This document shows, piece by piece, positions 17,903 through 31,028 of a stretch of DNA of 64,000 nt (position 1 is the first letter of the stretch; every line of letters begins with the position of its first letter). The notes under the pieces were generated by a model. It searched no databases. It was given only the letters and a program-made list of their open reading frames with translations, and was not told where the DNA came from. A program made the translations under genes and the position numbers. This DNA comes from Tropicibacter sp. R16_0 (GTDB lineage: Bacteria > Pseudomonadota > Alphaproteobacteria > Rhodobacterales > Rhodobacteraceae): assembly GCF_017743935.1 (NCBI RefSeq), contig NZ_JAGHRE010000009.1, positions 203,659 to 267,658 on the forward strand. Direction: 5' to 3'.

Positions 17903-19189
17903 ATGACACGAACGCTGCGGCTTGGAATTGCAGGTTTGGGAACCGTGGGCGTGGGGGTCGTCAAGATCATCCGCCGTCAGGCCGCATTGCTTGAGGCCCG
18001 CACCGGTGCGCGGATCGAAATCTCGGCCGTCTCTGCCCGCGATGCCAGCAAGGATCGTGGCGTGAACCTGTCTGGCTATGCTTGGGAAACCGACCCGGTG
18101 GGACTGGCGACGCGCGACGACGTGGACGTCTTTGTCGAACTGATGGGCGGCTCCGAAGGCGCGGCCAAAGACGCGACCGAGGCCGCACTGGCCGCAGGCA
18201 AGGATGTGGTCACCGCCAACAAGGCTCTGCTCGCTATCCATGGCCAGGCGCTCGCTGATCAGGCCGAGGCGGCAGACCGCGTGATCCGGTACGAGGCCGC
18301 TGTTGCGGGCGGCATCCCGGTGATCAAATCGCTGACCGAAGGACTGGCCGGAAACGAGATCACTCGCGTCATGGGCGTGATGAACGGCACCTGCAACTAC
18401 ATCCTGACCAACATGGAGGCCAAGGGCCTGGGCTATAACGCGCTGTTCGATGAATGCGCCGAGCTTGGCTACCTCGAGGCTGATCCGAACCTGGACGTGG
18501 GCGGCATCGACGCCGCGCACAAGCTGGCGATCCTCAGCTCGATTGCCTTTGGAACCAAGCCGAACTTTGACGGGATCGAGATCGAGGGCATCCAGCGCAT
18601 CACGCTGGAAGACATCCACCAGGCTGCCGACATGGGCTATCGCATCAAGTTGCTTGGCGTGGCACAGCGCACGGCGCGCGGGCTGGAACAGCGCATGCAG
18701 CCCTGCCTGGTGCCCGCAACCTCGCCGCTCGGTCAGCTTGAGGGCGGCACCAACATGGTGGTGATCGAAGGCGACGCGGTTGACCAGATCGTTCTGCGCG
18801 GTCCTGGCGCCGGTGAAGGCCCCACCGCCAGCGCGGTACTCGGCGACATCTGTGATCTGGCGCGCGGGCTTCGTATTCCGACCTTTGGTCAACCGGCAGC
18901 CCTGCTGGAAGAGGCCAAGCCCGCGCAAACCGGACTGCCTGCCCCCTACTATTTGCGCACGGCGCTGCTCGACAAACCCGGCGCCCTGGCCAAAGTGGCG
19001 TCAATTCTGGGCGATGCTGGTGTTTCAATCGACCGGATGCGCCAATATGGCCACTCAGACACCACCGCCCCGATCCTGATCGTGACCCACAAAACCACGC
19101 GCGCCGCCCTGGACCAGGCGCTGTCTGCGCTGAACGCAACGGATGTGGTGGCAATGGAACCGGTCGCCCTGCGGATCGAAGAGCTTTGA
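17903..19189 (+). CDS. hom: homoserine dehydrogenase
   Basis: Protein of 428 residues catalysing NAD(P)-dependent reduction of aspartate semialdehyde to homoserine, on the path to threonine, methionine and isoleucine. The NAD-binding motif GLGTVGVG starts at about residue 11, and ANKALLA lies near residue 106. GVMNGTCNYIL (about 157) is the family signature, and a C-terminal ACT domain (about 350-428) probably mediates feedback by threonine. An AGGA site precedes the ATG. The order hom, glpX, recJ that follows is one I recall from roseobacters. Confidence 0.95.
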   Translation: MTRTLRLGIAGLGTVGVGVVKIIRRQAALLEARTGARIEISAVSARDASKDRGVNLSGYAWETDPVGLATRDDVDVFVELMGGSEGAAKDATEAALAAGKDVVTANKALLAIHGQALADQAEAADRVIRYEAAVAGGIPVIKSLTEGLAGNEITRVMGVMNGTCNYILTNMEAKGLGYNALFDECAELGYLEADPNLDVGGIDAAHKLAILSSIAFGTKPNFDGIEIEGIQRITLEDIHQAADMGYRIKLLGVAQRTARGLEQRMQPCLVPATSPLGQLEGGTNMVVIEGDAVDQIVLRGPGAGEGPTASAVLGDICDLARGLRIPTFGQPAALLEEAKPAQTGLPAPYYLRTALLDKPGALAKVASILGDAGVSIDRMRQYGHSDTTAPILIVTHKTTRAALDQALSALNATDVVAMEPVALRIEEL

Positions 19190-19267
19190 GCCCTTCCCCT
19201 TGCAGGAATGAACATGACCGGGGTATGCCGGTAAAAAACAGTCTGTAATGACCAAAGGATAGTGAAT

Positions 19268-20254
19268 ATGACCGCTTCGGCACCCGAAATTGATTTTGAC
19301 GACCGTATGCTGTCGCTGGGTCTGGCCCGCGTCGCGGAACAGGCCGCACTGGCGTCGGCCTCGCTGGTCGGTCGTGGCGACGAAAAGGCCGCAGACCAGG
19401 CCGCTGTCAACGCCATGCGCGAACAGCTCAACAAGCTGGATATCGCCGGCGTCGTGGTGATCGGCGAAGGGGAGCGTGATGAGGCGCCGATGCTCTACAT
19501 CGGTGAAGAAGTGGGCACAGGCAACGGCCCCGGCGTCGACATCGCGCTGGACCCACTTGAAGGCACCACGCTGACCGCCAAGGACATGCCGAACGCGCTG
19601 ACCGTGATCGCCATGGGCCCGCGCGGCTCGATGCTGCACGCGCCCGACACCTACATGGACAAGCTGGCCATCGGTCCAGGCTATGAAGAGGGCGTTGTCA
19701 CCTTGGACATGAGCCCACGTGAGCGCGTCGAGGCCCTGGCCAAAGCCAAGGGTTGCGCGCCCGCTGACATCACCGTCTGCATTCTCGAGCGTCCACGCCA
19801 CGAGGCGATGATTGCCGAGGTGCGTGAAACCGGTGCTGCGATCCGTCTGATCACCGACGGCGACGTCGCAGGCGTCATGCACTGCGCCGAAAGCGAAGTG
19901 ACCGGCATCGACATGTACATGGGTTCGGGCGGCGCGCCCGAGGGTGTACTGGCTGCGGCTGCACTGAAATGCATGGGCGGTCAGATCTTTGGCCGTCTGC
20001 TGTTCCGCAACGATGACGAGCGCGGCCGTGCGTCCAAGGCCGGCATCACCGACTTCGACCGCGTCTATGCGCGCGACGAGATGGTGACGGCGGATGTCAT
20101 CTTTGCCGCCACCGGCGTCACCGGTGGGTCGCTGCTGCCTCCGATCAAGCGCGAGCCGGGCTGGGTCGAAACCACCACGCTGTTGATGCGCTCGAAAACA
20201 GGCTCGGTGCGCCGCATGAGCTATCGCACCCCGCTGTCCTCGCACGAGGCATAA
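19268..20254 (+). CDS. glpX: class II fructose-1,6-bisphosphatase
   Basis: Protein of 328 residues of the GlpX family, which removes the 1-phosphate of fructose 1,6-bisphosphate in gluconeogenesis. GEGERDEAPMLYIGEEVG and DPLEGTT are the metal- and phosphate-binding motifs. The ATG at 19268 is preferred because AAAGGA lies eight bases upstream; a GTG two codons earlier is too close to that site. A GC-rich hairpin follows the gene. Confidence 0.95.
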   Translation: MTASAPEIDFDDRMLSLGLARVAEQAALASASLVGRGDEKAADQAAVNAMREQLNKLDIAGVVVIGEGERDEAPMLYIGEEVGTGNGPGVDIALDPLEGTTLTAKDMPNALTVIAMGPRGSMLHAPDTYMDKLAIGPGYEEGVVTLDMSPRERVEALAKAKGCAPADITVCILERPRHEAMIAEVRETGAAIRLITDGDVAGVMHCAESEVTGIDMYMGSGGAPEGVLAAAALKCMGGQIFGRLLFRNDDERGRASKAGITDFDRVYARDEMVTADVIFAATGVTGGSLLPPIKREPGWVETTTLLMRSKTGSVRRMSYRTPLSSHEA

Positions 20255-20302
20255 GCGGCTTGCGCCGCTGCCTGCGGCGCGAGTATTTGTGAAAAGATGA
20301 AG

Positions 20303-20327
20303 GGCCGGGTCCGCATTGGGTCCGGCC
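20303..20327 (+). terminator. hairpin after glpX
   Basis: A 10-bp stem with two central G-U pairs and a five-base loop (20303-20312 with 20318-20327) lies 48 bases after the glpX stop and just before recJ. Only two T residues follow, so termination may be partial. Confidence 0.5.
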
Positions 20328-20347
20328 TTGTCACATGAGGGGGTCGG

Positions 20348-22087
20348 ATGAGCTATCTGGGTGTATCTGCGTCACTGACAGGGCGGCAATGGGTTGGGCC
20401 CTCGATCGAGGTCGAGCGCGCCGCCGAGATGATGGCGCAATCCAGCGACTTGCCCGCCTCGGTCTGTCAGGTCCTGGCCCGTCGCGGCGTACCTGCGATG
20501 GAGGCCAAGGGGTTTCTCTCCCCCACACTGAAAGAGCTGCTGCCCGATCCCCGCTCGATGAAGGATATGGAGGTCGCGGCGGCGCGATTTCTGGAAGCGG
20601 TACGCACGCGCCAGCGAATTGCGGTTTTTGCAGACTATGACGTTGATGGCGGCAGCTCGGCTGCGCTGCTCATCGTCTGGCTGCGCGAGATGGGCCTGCA
20701 GGCGACGCTGTATGTCCCCGACCGCATTGACGAGGGCTATGGCCCCAATGTGCCCGCCATGCAGGCGCTCGCACGGGATCATGAGCTGATCATCTGCGTC
20801 GACTGCGGCACCCTCAGCCACGAACCGATTGCAGCGGCCAAGGGCGCGGATGTGATCGTGTTGGACCACCACCTTGGCGGCGAGACCCTGCCCGATTGTA
20901 TCGCGGTGGTGAACCCCAATCGTCAGGACGAAAGCGGCGATCTGGGCTATTTCTGCGCCGCCGGTGTGGTCTTCCTGATGCTGGTCGAAGCTGGCCGCCA
21001 GATGCGTGAAGCGGGTGCCAAGGGGCCAAACCTGATGGCGATGCTGGATCTGGTCGCCTTGGCCACCGTCGCAGACGTGGCACCGCTGATAGAGGCGAAC
21101 CGGGCGCTGGTGCGTCAGGGTCTCAAGGTCATGGCGCAGCGCCAGCGGCCGGGCTTGGTGGCTTTGGCAGATGTCTCGCGGATGGATGCGCAGCCGTCGA
21201 CCTACCACCTGGGGTTTCTGTTGGGACCACGCGTAAACGCGGGCGGGCGCATCGGAAAAGCCGATCTGGGCGCGCGGTTGCTGAGCACGGACTCGATGAT
21301 CGAAGCCGAAGCCATGGCCGAGCGGCTGGATGCGCTCAACACCGAACGTCGCGACATCGAAAACGCCGTGCGCGCCGCTGCGATGGAGCAGGCCGAAGAA
21401 CGCGGACTTGAGGCCCCACTGGTCTGGGCCGCAGGCGAAGGCTGGCACCCCGGCGTTGTGGGCATCGTGAGTTCACGCCTGAAAGAAGCGGCCAACCGCC
21501 CTGCAATTGTCATTGGGTTCGACGGGGACGAGGGCAAAGGCTCGGGCCGGTCGGTGTCGGGCGTTGATTTGGGTGCGTCGATCCAGCGGCTGGCGGCCGA
21601 GGGTCTATTGGTCAAGGGTGGCGGTCACAAGATGGCGGCAGGCCTGACCGTGATGCGCAACCAACTTGAACCGGCCATGGCGCGCCTGTCCGAACTGCTG
21701 GCGAAACAGGGCGCGGGCCAAGGCGGGCCAGCGGATCTGAAACTGGACGGGATGCTGATGCCCGGTGCCGCAACCGTGGACCTGATCGAGCAGATCGAAC
21801 AGGCCGGGCCCTTTGGCGCCGGTGCCCCTGCCCCGCGTTATGCCCTGCCTGATCTGAGCATCCGTTTCGCCAAACGTGTGGGCGAGTCGCATTTGAAGCT
21901 GTCGCTGTCCGACGGCATGTCAGGCGGCATTGATGCCATCGCTTTTGGCGCCTTCGACACTCCCCTCGGCGAGCGGCTTTTGAACCATGGTGGCGCCCGC
22001 TTTCACTTTGCCGGACGGTTGGAAATCAACACCTGGGGTGGACGGCAATCGGCGCAATTGCGTCTGGATGACGCCGCGCCTGCCTGA
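20348..22087 (+). CDS. recJ: single-stranded-DNA exonuclease RecJ
   Basis: Protein of 579 residues, the 5'-3' single-strand exonuclease used in recombination and mismatch repair. The DHH-phosphoesterase motifs are present: FADYDVDG with Asp96 and Asp98, VDCGT near 151, and DHH at 173-175. The DHHA1 segment GGGHKMAAG (about 425) and a C-terminal OB-like domain follow. Length is normal. An ATG at 20348 follows GAGGGGGTCGG. Two tRNA-Glu genes follow downstream. Confidence 0.95.
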   Translation: MSYLGVSASLTGRQWVGPSIEVERAAEMMAQSSDLPASVCQVLARRGVPAMEAKGFLSPTLKELLPDPRSMKDMEVAAARFLEAVRTRQRIAVFADYDVDGGSSAALLIVWLREMGLQATLYVPDRIDEGYGPNVPAMQALARDHELIICVDCGTLSHEPIAAAKGADVIVLDHHLGGETLPDCIAVVNPNRQDESGDLGYFCAAGVVFLMLVEAGRQMREAGAKGPNLMAMLDLVALATVADVAPLIEANRALVRQGLKVMAQRQRPGLVALADVSRMDAQPSTYHLGFLLGPRVNAGGRIGKADLGARLLSTDSMIEAEAMAERLDALNTERRDIENAVRAAAMEQAEERGLEAPLVWAAGEGWHPGVVGIVSSRLKEAANRPAIVIGFDGDEGKGSGRSVSGVDLGASIQRLAAEGLLVKGGGHKMAAGLTVMRNQLEPAMARLSELLAKQGAGQGGPADLKLDGMLMPGAATVDLIEQIEQAGPFGAGAPAPRYALPDLSIRFAKRVGESHLKLSLSDGMSGGIDAIAFGAFDTPLGERLLNHGGARFHFAGRLEINTWGGRQSAQLRLDDAAPA

Positions 22088-22131
22088 GGTGAAAATGTTC
22101 AAAGAAATTTCTGCGCAGCGCATTTTTTGAC

Positions 22132-22160
22132 TTGCGGTCCCGGGCCGGGGAAACTAAATA
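22132..22160 (+). promoter_or_regulatory. promoter of first tRNA-Glu
   Basis: TTGCGG (22132-22137) and TAAATA (22155-22160) are 17 bases apart, and the second box ends 18 bases before the tRNA. The second tRNA-Glu copy has the same two boxes at the same distances although the sequence between differs, which supports both. Confidence 0.65.
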
Positions 22161-22178
22161 CGCGCTCACGCTAAGAGC

Positions 22179-22253
22179 GTCCCGTTCGTCTATCGGTTAG
22201 GACGCCAGGTTTTCAACCTGGAAAGAGGGGTTCGATTCCCCTACGGGATGCCA
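22179..22253 (+). tRNA. tRNA-Glu (UUC), first copy
   Basis: A complete cloverleaf can be drawn: a seven-base acceptor stem starting GTCCCGT, an anticodon stem CCAGG/CCTGG with loop TTTTCAA giving anticodon TTC at 22212-22214, a T arm with GGTTCGATTCC, discriminator G, and an encoded CCA at 22251-22253. It decodes glutamate. It is identical in the transcribed part to the copy 275 bases downstream. Confidence 0.97.
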
Positions 22254-22406
22254 TTTCTTCCCATCGGCATCTTCAGGCACCTGGTTCCCGCGGGCTATTT
22301 TCGCGCTTTTGCATCCTGCCAAGCCTCTGAAAAACATGTGATAAAACTGGCGACCTTTTCTGGCTCGGCTGCCGTGAAAAAATCCTCGGAATCTTGGAAA
22401 ATGCTC

Positions 22407-22435
22407 TTGCGCAGCACCGCTGCCTTATTTAGATA
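22407..22435 (+). promoter_or_regulatory. promoter of second tRNA-Glu
   Basis: TTGCGC (22407-22412) and TAGATA (22430-22435) are 17 bases apart and 18 bases before the tRNA, mirroring the first copy. Confidence 0.65.
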
Positions 22436-22453
22436 CCCCCACACGCCAAGAGC

Positions 22454-22528
22454 GTCCCGTTCGTCTATCGGTTAGGACGCCAGGTTTTCAACCTGGAAAG
22501 AGGGGTTCGATTCCCCTACGGGATGCCA
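22454..22528 (+). tRNA. tRNA-Glu (UUC), second copy
   Basis: Identical in sequence to the first copy, with anticodon TTC and encoded CCA. The 200 bases between the two copies show no gene and little similarity to the sequence before the first copy apart from the promoter boxes and AAGAGC just before the tRNA. The pair is therefore an old duplication kept as two separate transcription units. Confidence 0.97.
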
Positions 22529-22837
22529 TTTCACATCCAAGCGAGTGAACGATCTGGCACCATTGTCAGAAGATAACGACGTACATCCTCGGGCACACAT
22601 CACGTTGTTCCTGATCTTGTTTGCCGTGCTGAATGCGCAAGACGCCCGGCTGAATGCGGCATGACAGAAACGACGAAAACCTGCGTCCCGCCAGCCCCCA
22701 TGCCCGAATGCATCGTCATCTTTTAGTGGGTAACGTGCTTCGACTTTCGAGATCAGTACGCGGCCTCATGTCTGTTTTGCCTCTGGAAATGTCGTAAGCC
22801 TTTCAGCGCAAAAACGGGCCGATTCTATTTTGAAACC
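22529..22837. other. non-coding stretch before gbc riboswitch
   Basis: About 310 bases without a supported gene. A weak promoter candidate for the riboswitch transcript, TTTCAG-N17-TCTATT, spans 22801-22829. I see no terminator for the tRNA and no other element. Confidence 0.4.
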
Positions 22838-24363
<1,526 letters not shown>

Positions 24364-24368
24364 GCGCG

Positions 24369-25448
24369 ATGAAAGACCTCAACGTGACGCCTGCGGTTTG
24401 GCAGGATGGCGAAACACTGGAATGCGTCTCGGTCGTGCCCGAGATGCCGAACACCGCAAGTTTTTCATTTCGCGCGCCCTCGGGCGCGCAGTTCGCCTAT
24501 CAACCGGGGCAGTTTCTGACCCTGGAAATCCCTGCGCCCGGTCAACCCGGCGGCGTGGTGCATCGCACCTATACGATCTCGTCCTCGCCATCCCGCCCCC
24601 GGTCGATCACCATCACCGCCAAGGCACAGCCCGACAGCATCGGCACCCGTTGGATGCTGGACAACCTGCAACCTGGCATGCGGATCAAGGCGATCGGACC
24701 TGCGGGCCTGTTCACCAATGCCGAAAGCCGGTCGGACAAGTTTCTGTTCATCTCAGCCGGGTCCGGCATCACGCCCATGATGTCGATGACCACATGCATG
24801 TGGGACGAAGGCCGCGACCTGGATGTGGTATTCATCAACTGCGCCAAATGCCCGTCGGAGATTATCTTTCGCCAGCGACTGGAACAGATGGCCAGCCGCA
24901 CGCATGGTCTGGACCTGAAGTTCGTTGTCGAAGAAGCCGACGAATACCGCCCCTGGACAGGGTATCAGGGACAGTTCAACCAGCTGATGCTGGGCCTCAT
25001 GGCGCCCGACTATCTTGAGCGCGAGGTCTATTGCTGCGGACCAGAACCCTTCATGCAGGCCGTTCGTGATGCCCTGGCCGGTCTGGGCTTTGACATGGAC
25101 AACTATCATCAAGAGAGCTTTGGAGCGCCGGTTGAGACCGAAGCGGATCAACCGGACTTGGATGACGTTGTTCTGGACGATGACAGCAAGGCGGAAATCC
25201 ACTTTGCCACATCCGGCGTCACGGCCAAAGTGGCCGAAACCGACACGGTTCTGGCGGCCGCGCGGTCCGTTGGGTTGAACATCCCATCCGGTTGCACGTT
25301 TGGTGTCTGCGGCACCTGCAAGGTCAAAAAGACCCAAGGCGACGTGCACATGGTCCACAATGGCGGGATTTCCGAGGACGACATCGAGGCGGGATATATC
25401 CTGGCCTGCTGCTCGAACCCGATCGGGAAAGTCGAGGTCGAAGTTTAA
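24369..25448 (+). CDS. gbcB: flavin/2Fe-2S reductase of the Rieske oxygenase
   Basis: Protein of 359 residues that passes electrons from NAD(P)H through flavin and a plant-type 2Fe-2S centre to the oxygenase. The N-terminal ferredoxin-reductase domain has the flavin motif HRTYTISS (Arg66) and the nucleotide motif GSGITPMMS (131-139). The C-terminal ferredoxin domain has Cys309, 314, 317 and 347. This matches GbcB and related electron-transfer partners. It is translated just after gbcA in the same operon and ends in front of a strong hairpin. Confidence 0.85.
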   Translation: MKDLNVTPAVWQDGETLECVSVVPEMPNTASFSFRAPSGAQFAYQPGQFLTLEIPAPGQPGGVVHRTYTISSSPSRPRSITITAKAQPDSIGTRWMLDNLQPGMRIKAIGPAGLFTNAESRSDKFLFISAGSGITPMMSMTTCMWDEGRDLDVVFINCAKCPSEIIFRQRLEQMASRTHGLDLKFVVEEADEYRPWTGYQGQFNQLMLGLMAPDYLEREVYCCGPEPFMQAVRDALAGLGFDMDNYHQESFGAPVETEADQPDLDDVVLDDDSKAEIHFATSGVTAKVAETDTVLAAARSVGLNIPSGCTFGVCGTCKVKKTQGDVHMVHNGGISEDDIEAGYILACCSNPIGKVEVEV

Positions 25449-25469
25449 GTCCCGGCCTCTTTGCATCTG

Positions 25470-25499
25470 CTTCGAAGCTCGGCATTGCGAGCTTCGAAG
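25470..25499. terminator. bidirectional hairpin between gbcB and MazG-like gene
   Basis: A perfect 12-bp stem (25470-25481 with 25488-25499) with a six-base loop sits between two converging genes, 22 bases after gbcB and 12 bases after the opposite gene. A long T-run is missing on either side. Position and stem strength still favour a shared terminator. Confidence 0.7.
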
Positions 25500-25510
25500 T
25501 TGCAGGTGTT

Positions 25511-25908
25511 TCAGTTCTGCACTGCCGCCCCTTGAAGCACGCGCAGCAGATCCGGGCGACGAAAGGCCGGTCCTTTCAGGACCTTACCGTCTTCGCGCAA
25601 CACAGGACGTCCGTCAGCACCAAGCTTGGACATGTTCGAGGCATGAACCTCGGCCATCGCATCATGCTTGAGCCCGTGCAGACCAAACTCGAGGAACGTA
25701 CCATCCAGAACATACTGGATGTCACAAAGTGCATCGAGCACTTCGACCAGGTCCCCGGCTTCGACCGCCGCGCGCAGCTCGGCGACCTCCTCTTCCAGGA
25801 TCGCCAAGCGCATCGGCGCGCGCGCCTTTGGTATGGTTGGTGCGTTGACGACTGGAACTTCAAAGGCCTCATGCCATTCCCGCACGGTTTCAAGCGTGTC
25901 TTTGGCCA

Positions 25909-25909
<1 letters not shown>
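25511..25909 (-). CDS. MazG-like nucleotide pyrophosphohydrolase
   Basis: All-alpha protein of 132 residues with the acidic metal-binding pattern of MazG/phosphoribosyl-ATP pyrophosphohydrolase-like enzymes: EEEVAEL near residue 40 and EVLDALCD near residue 60. Such enzymes hydrolyse nucleoside triphosphates to monophosphates and clean the nucleotide pool. Its ATG shares one base with the nrdF stop (TGATG), so it is translationally coupled to ribonucleotide reductase and probably acts on deoxynucleotide balance. The start at 25909 is chosen for this coupling; an in-frame upstream start at 25921 lies inside nrdF. Confidence 0.8.
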
Positions 25910-28998
<3,089 letters not shown>

Positions 28999-29017
<19 letters not shown>

Positions 29018-29424
29018 AGGTGCCCCCCTAGTTTTTCAAGTCCCGCACGCACGCGGGCTATGTCGGTCTCGGTGCCTGCCAGTTCGAACGAATAGAGCAG
29101 CGGCACCTTGCATTTCTGGGCGATGATGCGTCCCGCCAAAGCAAAGGTCGCGCCGAAGTTTCGGTTTCCTGCGCCGATCACACCCACGATCCCGGCGCGC
29201 CGCGCGGGGTCATTGAGGAACCGGATCACCTGTTTCGGCACCGCCCCGCGGCCTTCGCCGTCCGCGTAGGTCGGGCAGATCAGCACATACGGCTGGTCAA
29301 GGTCAGGCAGTTGATCGTTCTCGATCGGAATGCGAAAGGCAGGCTGCCCCAGCCGCGACACAAAGCGGTGGGTGTTCCCCGAATTCGATGAGAAGTAGAC
29401 CAACGCCGGAAGCGGCGCCGACAC
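28999..29424 (-). CDS. nrdI: NrdI flavodoxin-like protein
   Basis: Flavodoxin-like protein of 141 residues required to activate the NrdF metal centre. The FMN phosphate loop [11 protein letters not shown] is at about residues 11-21, and [11 protein letters not shown] is the conserved NrdI segment. It begins with a GTG three bases after the nrdH stop and overlaps nrdE by 19 bases, a compact class Ib operon order nrdH-nrdI-nrdE-nrdF. Confidence 0.94.
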
Positions 29425-29427
29425 GGA

Positions 29428-29649
29428 TCAGGCCAGTTGCGCAATCATGTCGGGGCGGAAGCCCGACCAATGCTCGGTTCCGGCCACAACAACCGGGGCC
29501 TGACGATAGCCAAGATCGGTCACATGGCTCATCGCCGTGTCATCTTCGGTCAGGTCGACCACGTCATAGGTGATGCCTTTGGCATCAAGTGCGCGCGTGG
29601 TGGCCGTGCATTGCACGCAAGCGGGTTTGGAATATACGGTGATGCTCAT
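29428..29649 (-). CDS. nrdH: NrdH glutaredoxin-like electron donor
   Basis: Small redoxin of 73 residues with the active-site CVQC (Cys12 and Cys15) and the C-terminal WSGFRPD motif typical of NrdH. It donates electrons to NrdE. GAGGACAG just before its ATG is the ribosome site, and that site lies in a hairpin that may be closed or opened by the upstream cobalamin riboswitch. Confidence 0.94.
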   Translation of the reverse strand: MSITVYSKPACVQCTATTRALDAKGITYDVVDLTEDDTAMSHVTDLGYRQAPVVVAGTEHWSGFRPDMIAQLA

Positions 29650-29651
29650 CT

Positions 29652-29682
29652 GTCCTCGGTCCCTGTGTTCAAAGTCGAGGAC
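29652..29682 (-). promoter_or_regulatory. ribosome-site-sequestering hairpin of nrdH
   Basis: A perfect 7-bp stem pairs 29652-29658 with 29676-29682. The strand near the gene contains the GAGGA ribosome site of nrdH, two bases from its ATG. It is the likely output helix of the cobalamin riboswitch located about 60 bases upstream: with B12 bound the helix would form and stop translation of the operon. Confidence 0.65.
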
Positions 29683-29744
29683 GCAACAGGACGACAGCCG
29701 CCCCTAACACGCCCCCGAACCCTCCGTTCGTGGTTATTTGTCAC

Positions 29745-29916
29745 GCTTGCGGCAGGTCTCCTGGCTCGCGGATCATCGTTCGAACTGGCCTTCCCAAAAG
29801 CACGCTTTCAGTGGCGTAATCAATCGAACTTTCCGCTTACAGTTGCGGGGGCAGCGCCGGAATCTCACCGGTTTCCCTCTTAGCTTTCGACCGGAATCGA
29901 AAGAACCGAAGCAACA
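29745..29916 (-). ncRNA. cobalamin riboswitch upstream of nrdHIEF
   Basis: On the minus strand the RNA begins TTGCTTCGGTTC (29914-29903), carries the box GGGAAACCGGTGAGATTCC followed by GCGCTGCCCCCGCAACTGT, and ends with CGCGAGCCAGGAGACCTGCC near 29750. These are the core conserved segments of the cobalamin aptamer. Control of a B12-independent ribonucleotide reductase by a B12 riboswitch is known in other bacteria. Confidence in the aptamer is very high; the edges may be off by some bases. Confidence 0.96.
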
Positions 29917-29918
29917 TC

Positions 29919-29948
29919 ATATTGGGGCTGAAAGCGAAACCATGTCAA
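29919..29948 (-). promoter_or_regulatory. promoter of nrdHIEF riboswitch transcript
   Basis: Minus-strand TTGACA (29948-29943) and CAATAT (29924-29919) are 18 bases apart. Transcription would begin about 29912, right at the first conserved bases of the riboswitch, which supports the call. Confidence 0.7.
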
Positions 29949-30206
29949 CATGTAGGGCGTCACTTCGTCAGAAAATAATTCCACCTGACGAAAACCGAAC
30001 GTCATGCAACGCGGTTTGACTTACCCGCAGGTGTAGCGGCTTTGTCTGGGTGGAGTCGATGTCGAAAATTGTCTGCGACAGTTCGCTCAGCCTTGGAACA
30101 CCGTCAAGGACGAAAGTTGATTGTTTTTATCAAGAACTTAAAGTCACGACTTGACCCTGACGCAGATTCGACCCAACCAAAAAGGGACGCGCGAAAGAAA
30201 AACATC

Positions 30207-31022
30207 ATGATCGATTTCGAACTGACGCAATTTCAAGAAGATCACCTGCCATCTGCCACGGCTCTGTCCACGGCTGTCGGCTGGTCTCATAGGCAAACCG
30301 ATTGGGCAATGCTGCTCCCATTTTCGACCGGAGTCGTTGCACAGCGGAACGGTGACGTGTCGGGAACGGCCTTGCGGTCTGACTTCGGGGATGACTTGTC
30401 CACCATCAACATGGTGATCGTTTCCCCGGATACACGCGGACAAGGATTGGGGCGCAAATTGATGGCCGCGCTGCTGGACACAACAGATCGCAACATCCGT
30501 CTTGTGGCCACCAGATCGGGTCGTCCCCTATATGAAAAACTTGGCTTTCACGAGGTTGGGCGCTTGGCCCAGCATCAAGGGGTTCTGACAGCAGCGCCAG
30601 AGTTCATCGGTGCGCAGGCGGCGCAGCTCGCAGATCTTGCAAAAATCCAGGAACTGGAAAGCCAGAGTTTCGGAGGGGACAGATCAGCCTTGATCGATTG
30701 GCTGGCCGACAACGGGCAACTGGCGGTGATGCGAAGCGGAGGGGAAGTCACAGGCTTTGCCGGGTGTCGCCGCTTTGGTCAGGGTCATGTGATTGGTCCC
30801 GTGGTGGCCAAAGGCACACAAGACGCCAAAGCCTTGATCGCCCACCATCTGCGGGGGTTGGAGGGGGAATTTGTTCGCCTCGACATGATGCGCAACGCGG
30901 ACCTGACCCCATGGTTGGTCGAGGTGGGGTTGTTCATGACAGACCAACCGCCCGTCATGGAACGCGGAACAATCTCGACCACGGCTGATCGCTTGGCGGT
31001 CTTTAGCCAAGGATTGGGGTAA
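30207..31022 (+). CDS. GNAT-family N-acetyltransferase
   Basis: Protein of 271 residues. The N-terminal half is a GNAT domain with the acetyl-CoA motif RGQGLGR (about residues 75-81) and RPLYEKLGF near 108. The C-terminal half looks like a second, degenerate GNAT-type domain, an arrangement seen in YitH-like proteins. Substrate unknown. It is divergent from nrdH and followed after six bases by an FAD oxidoreductase gene, so the two are probably one operon. I see only a poor ribosome site before the ATG at 30207 (GAAAGAAAAA). Confidence 0.78.
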   Translation: MIDFELTQFQEDHLPSATALSTAVGWSHRQTDWAMLLPFSTGVVAQRNGDVSGTALRSDFGDDLSTINMVIVSPDTRGQGLGRKLMAALLDTTDRNIRLVATRSGRPLYEKLGFHEVGRLAQHQGVLTAAPEFIGAQAAQLADLAKIQELESQSFGGDRSALIDWLADNGQLAVMRSGGEVTGFAGCRRFGQGHVIGPVVAKGTQDAKALIAHHLRGLEGEFVRLDMMRNADLTPWLVEVGLFMTDQPPVMERGTISTTADRLAVFSQGLG

Positions 31023-31028
31023 CGCGTC

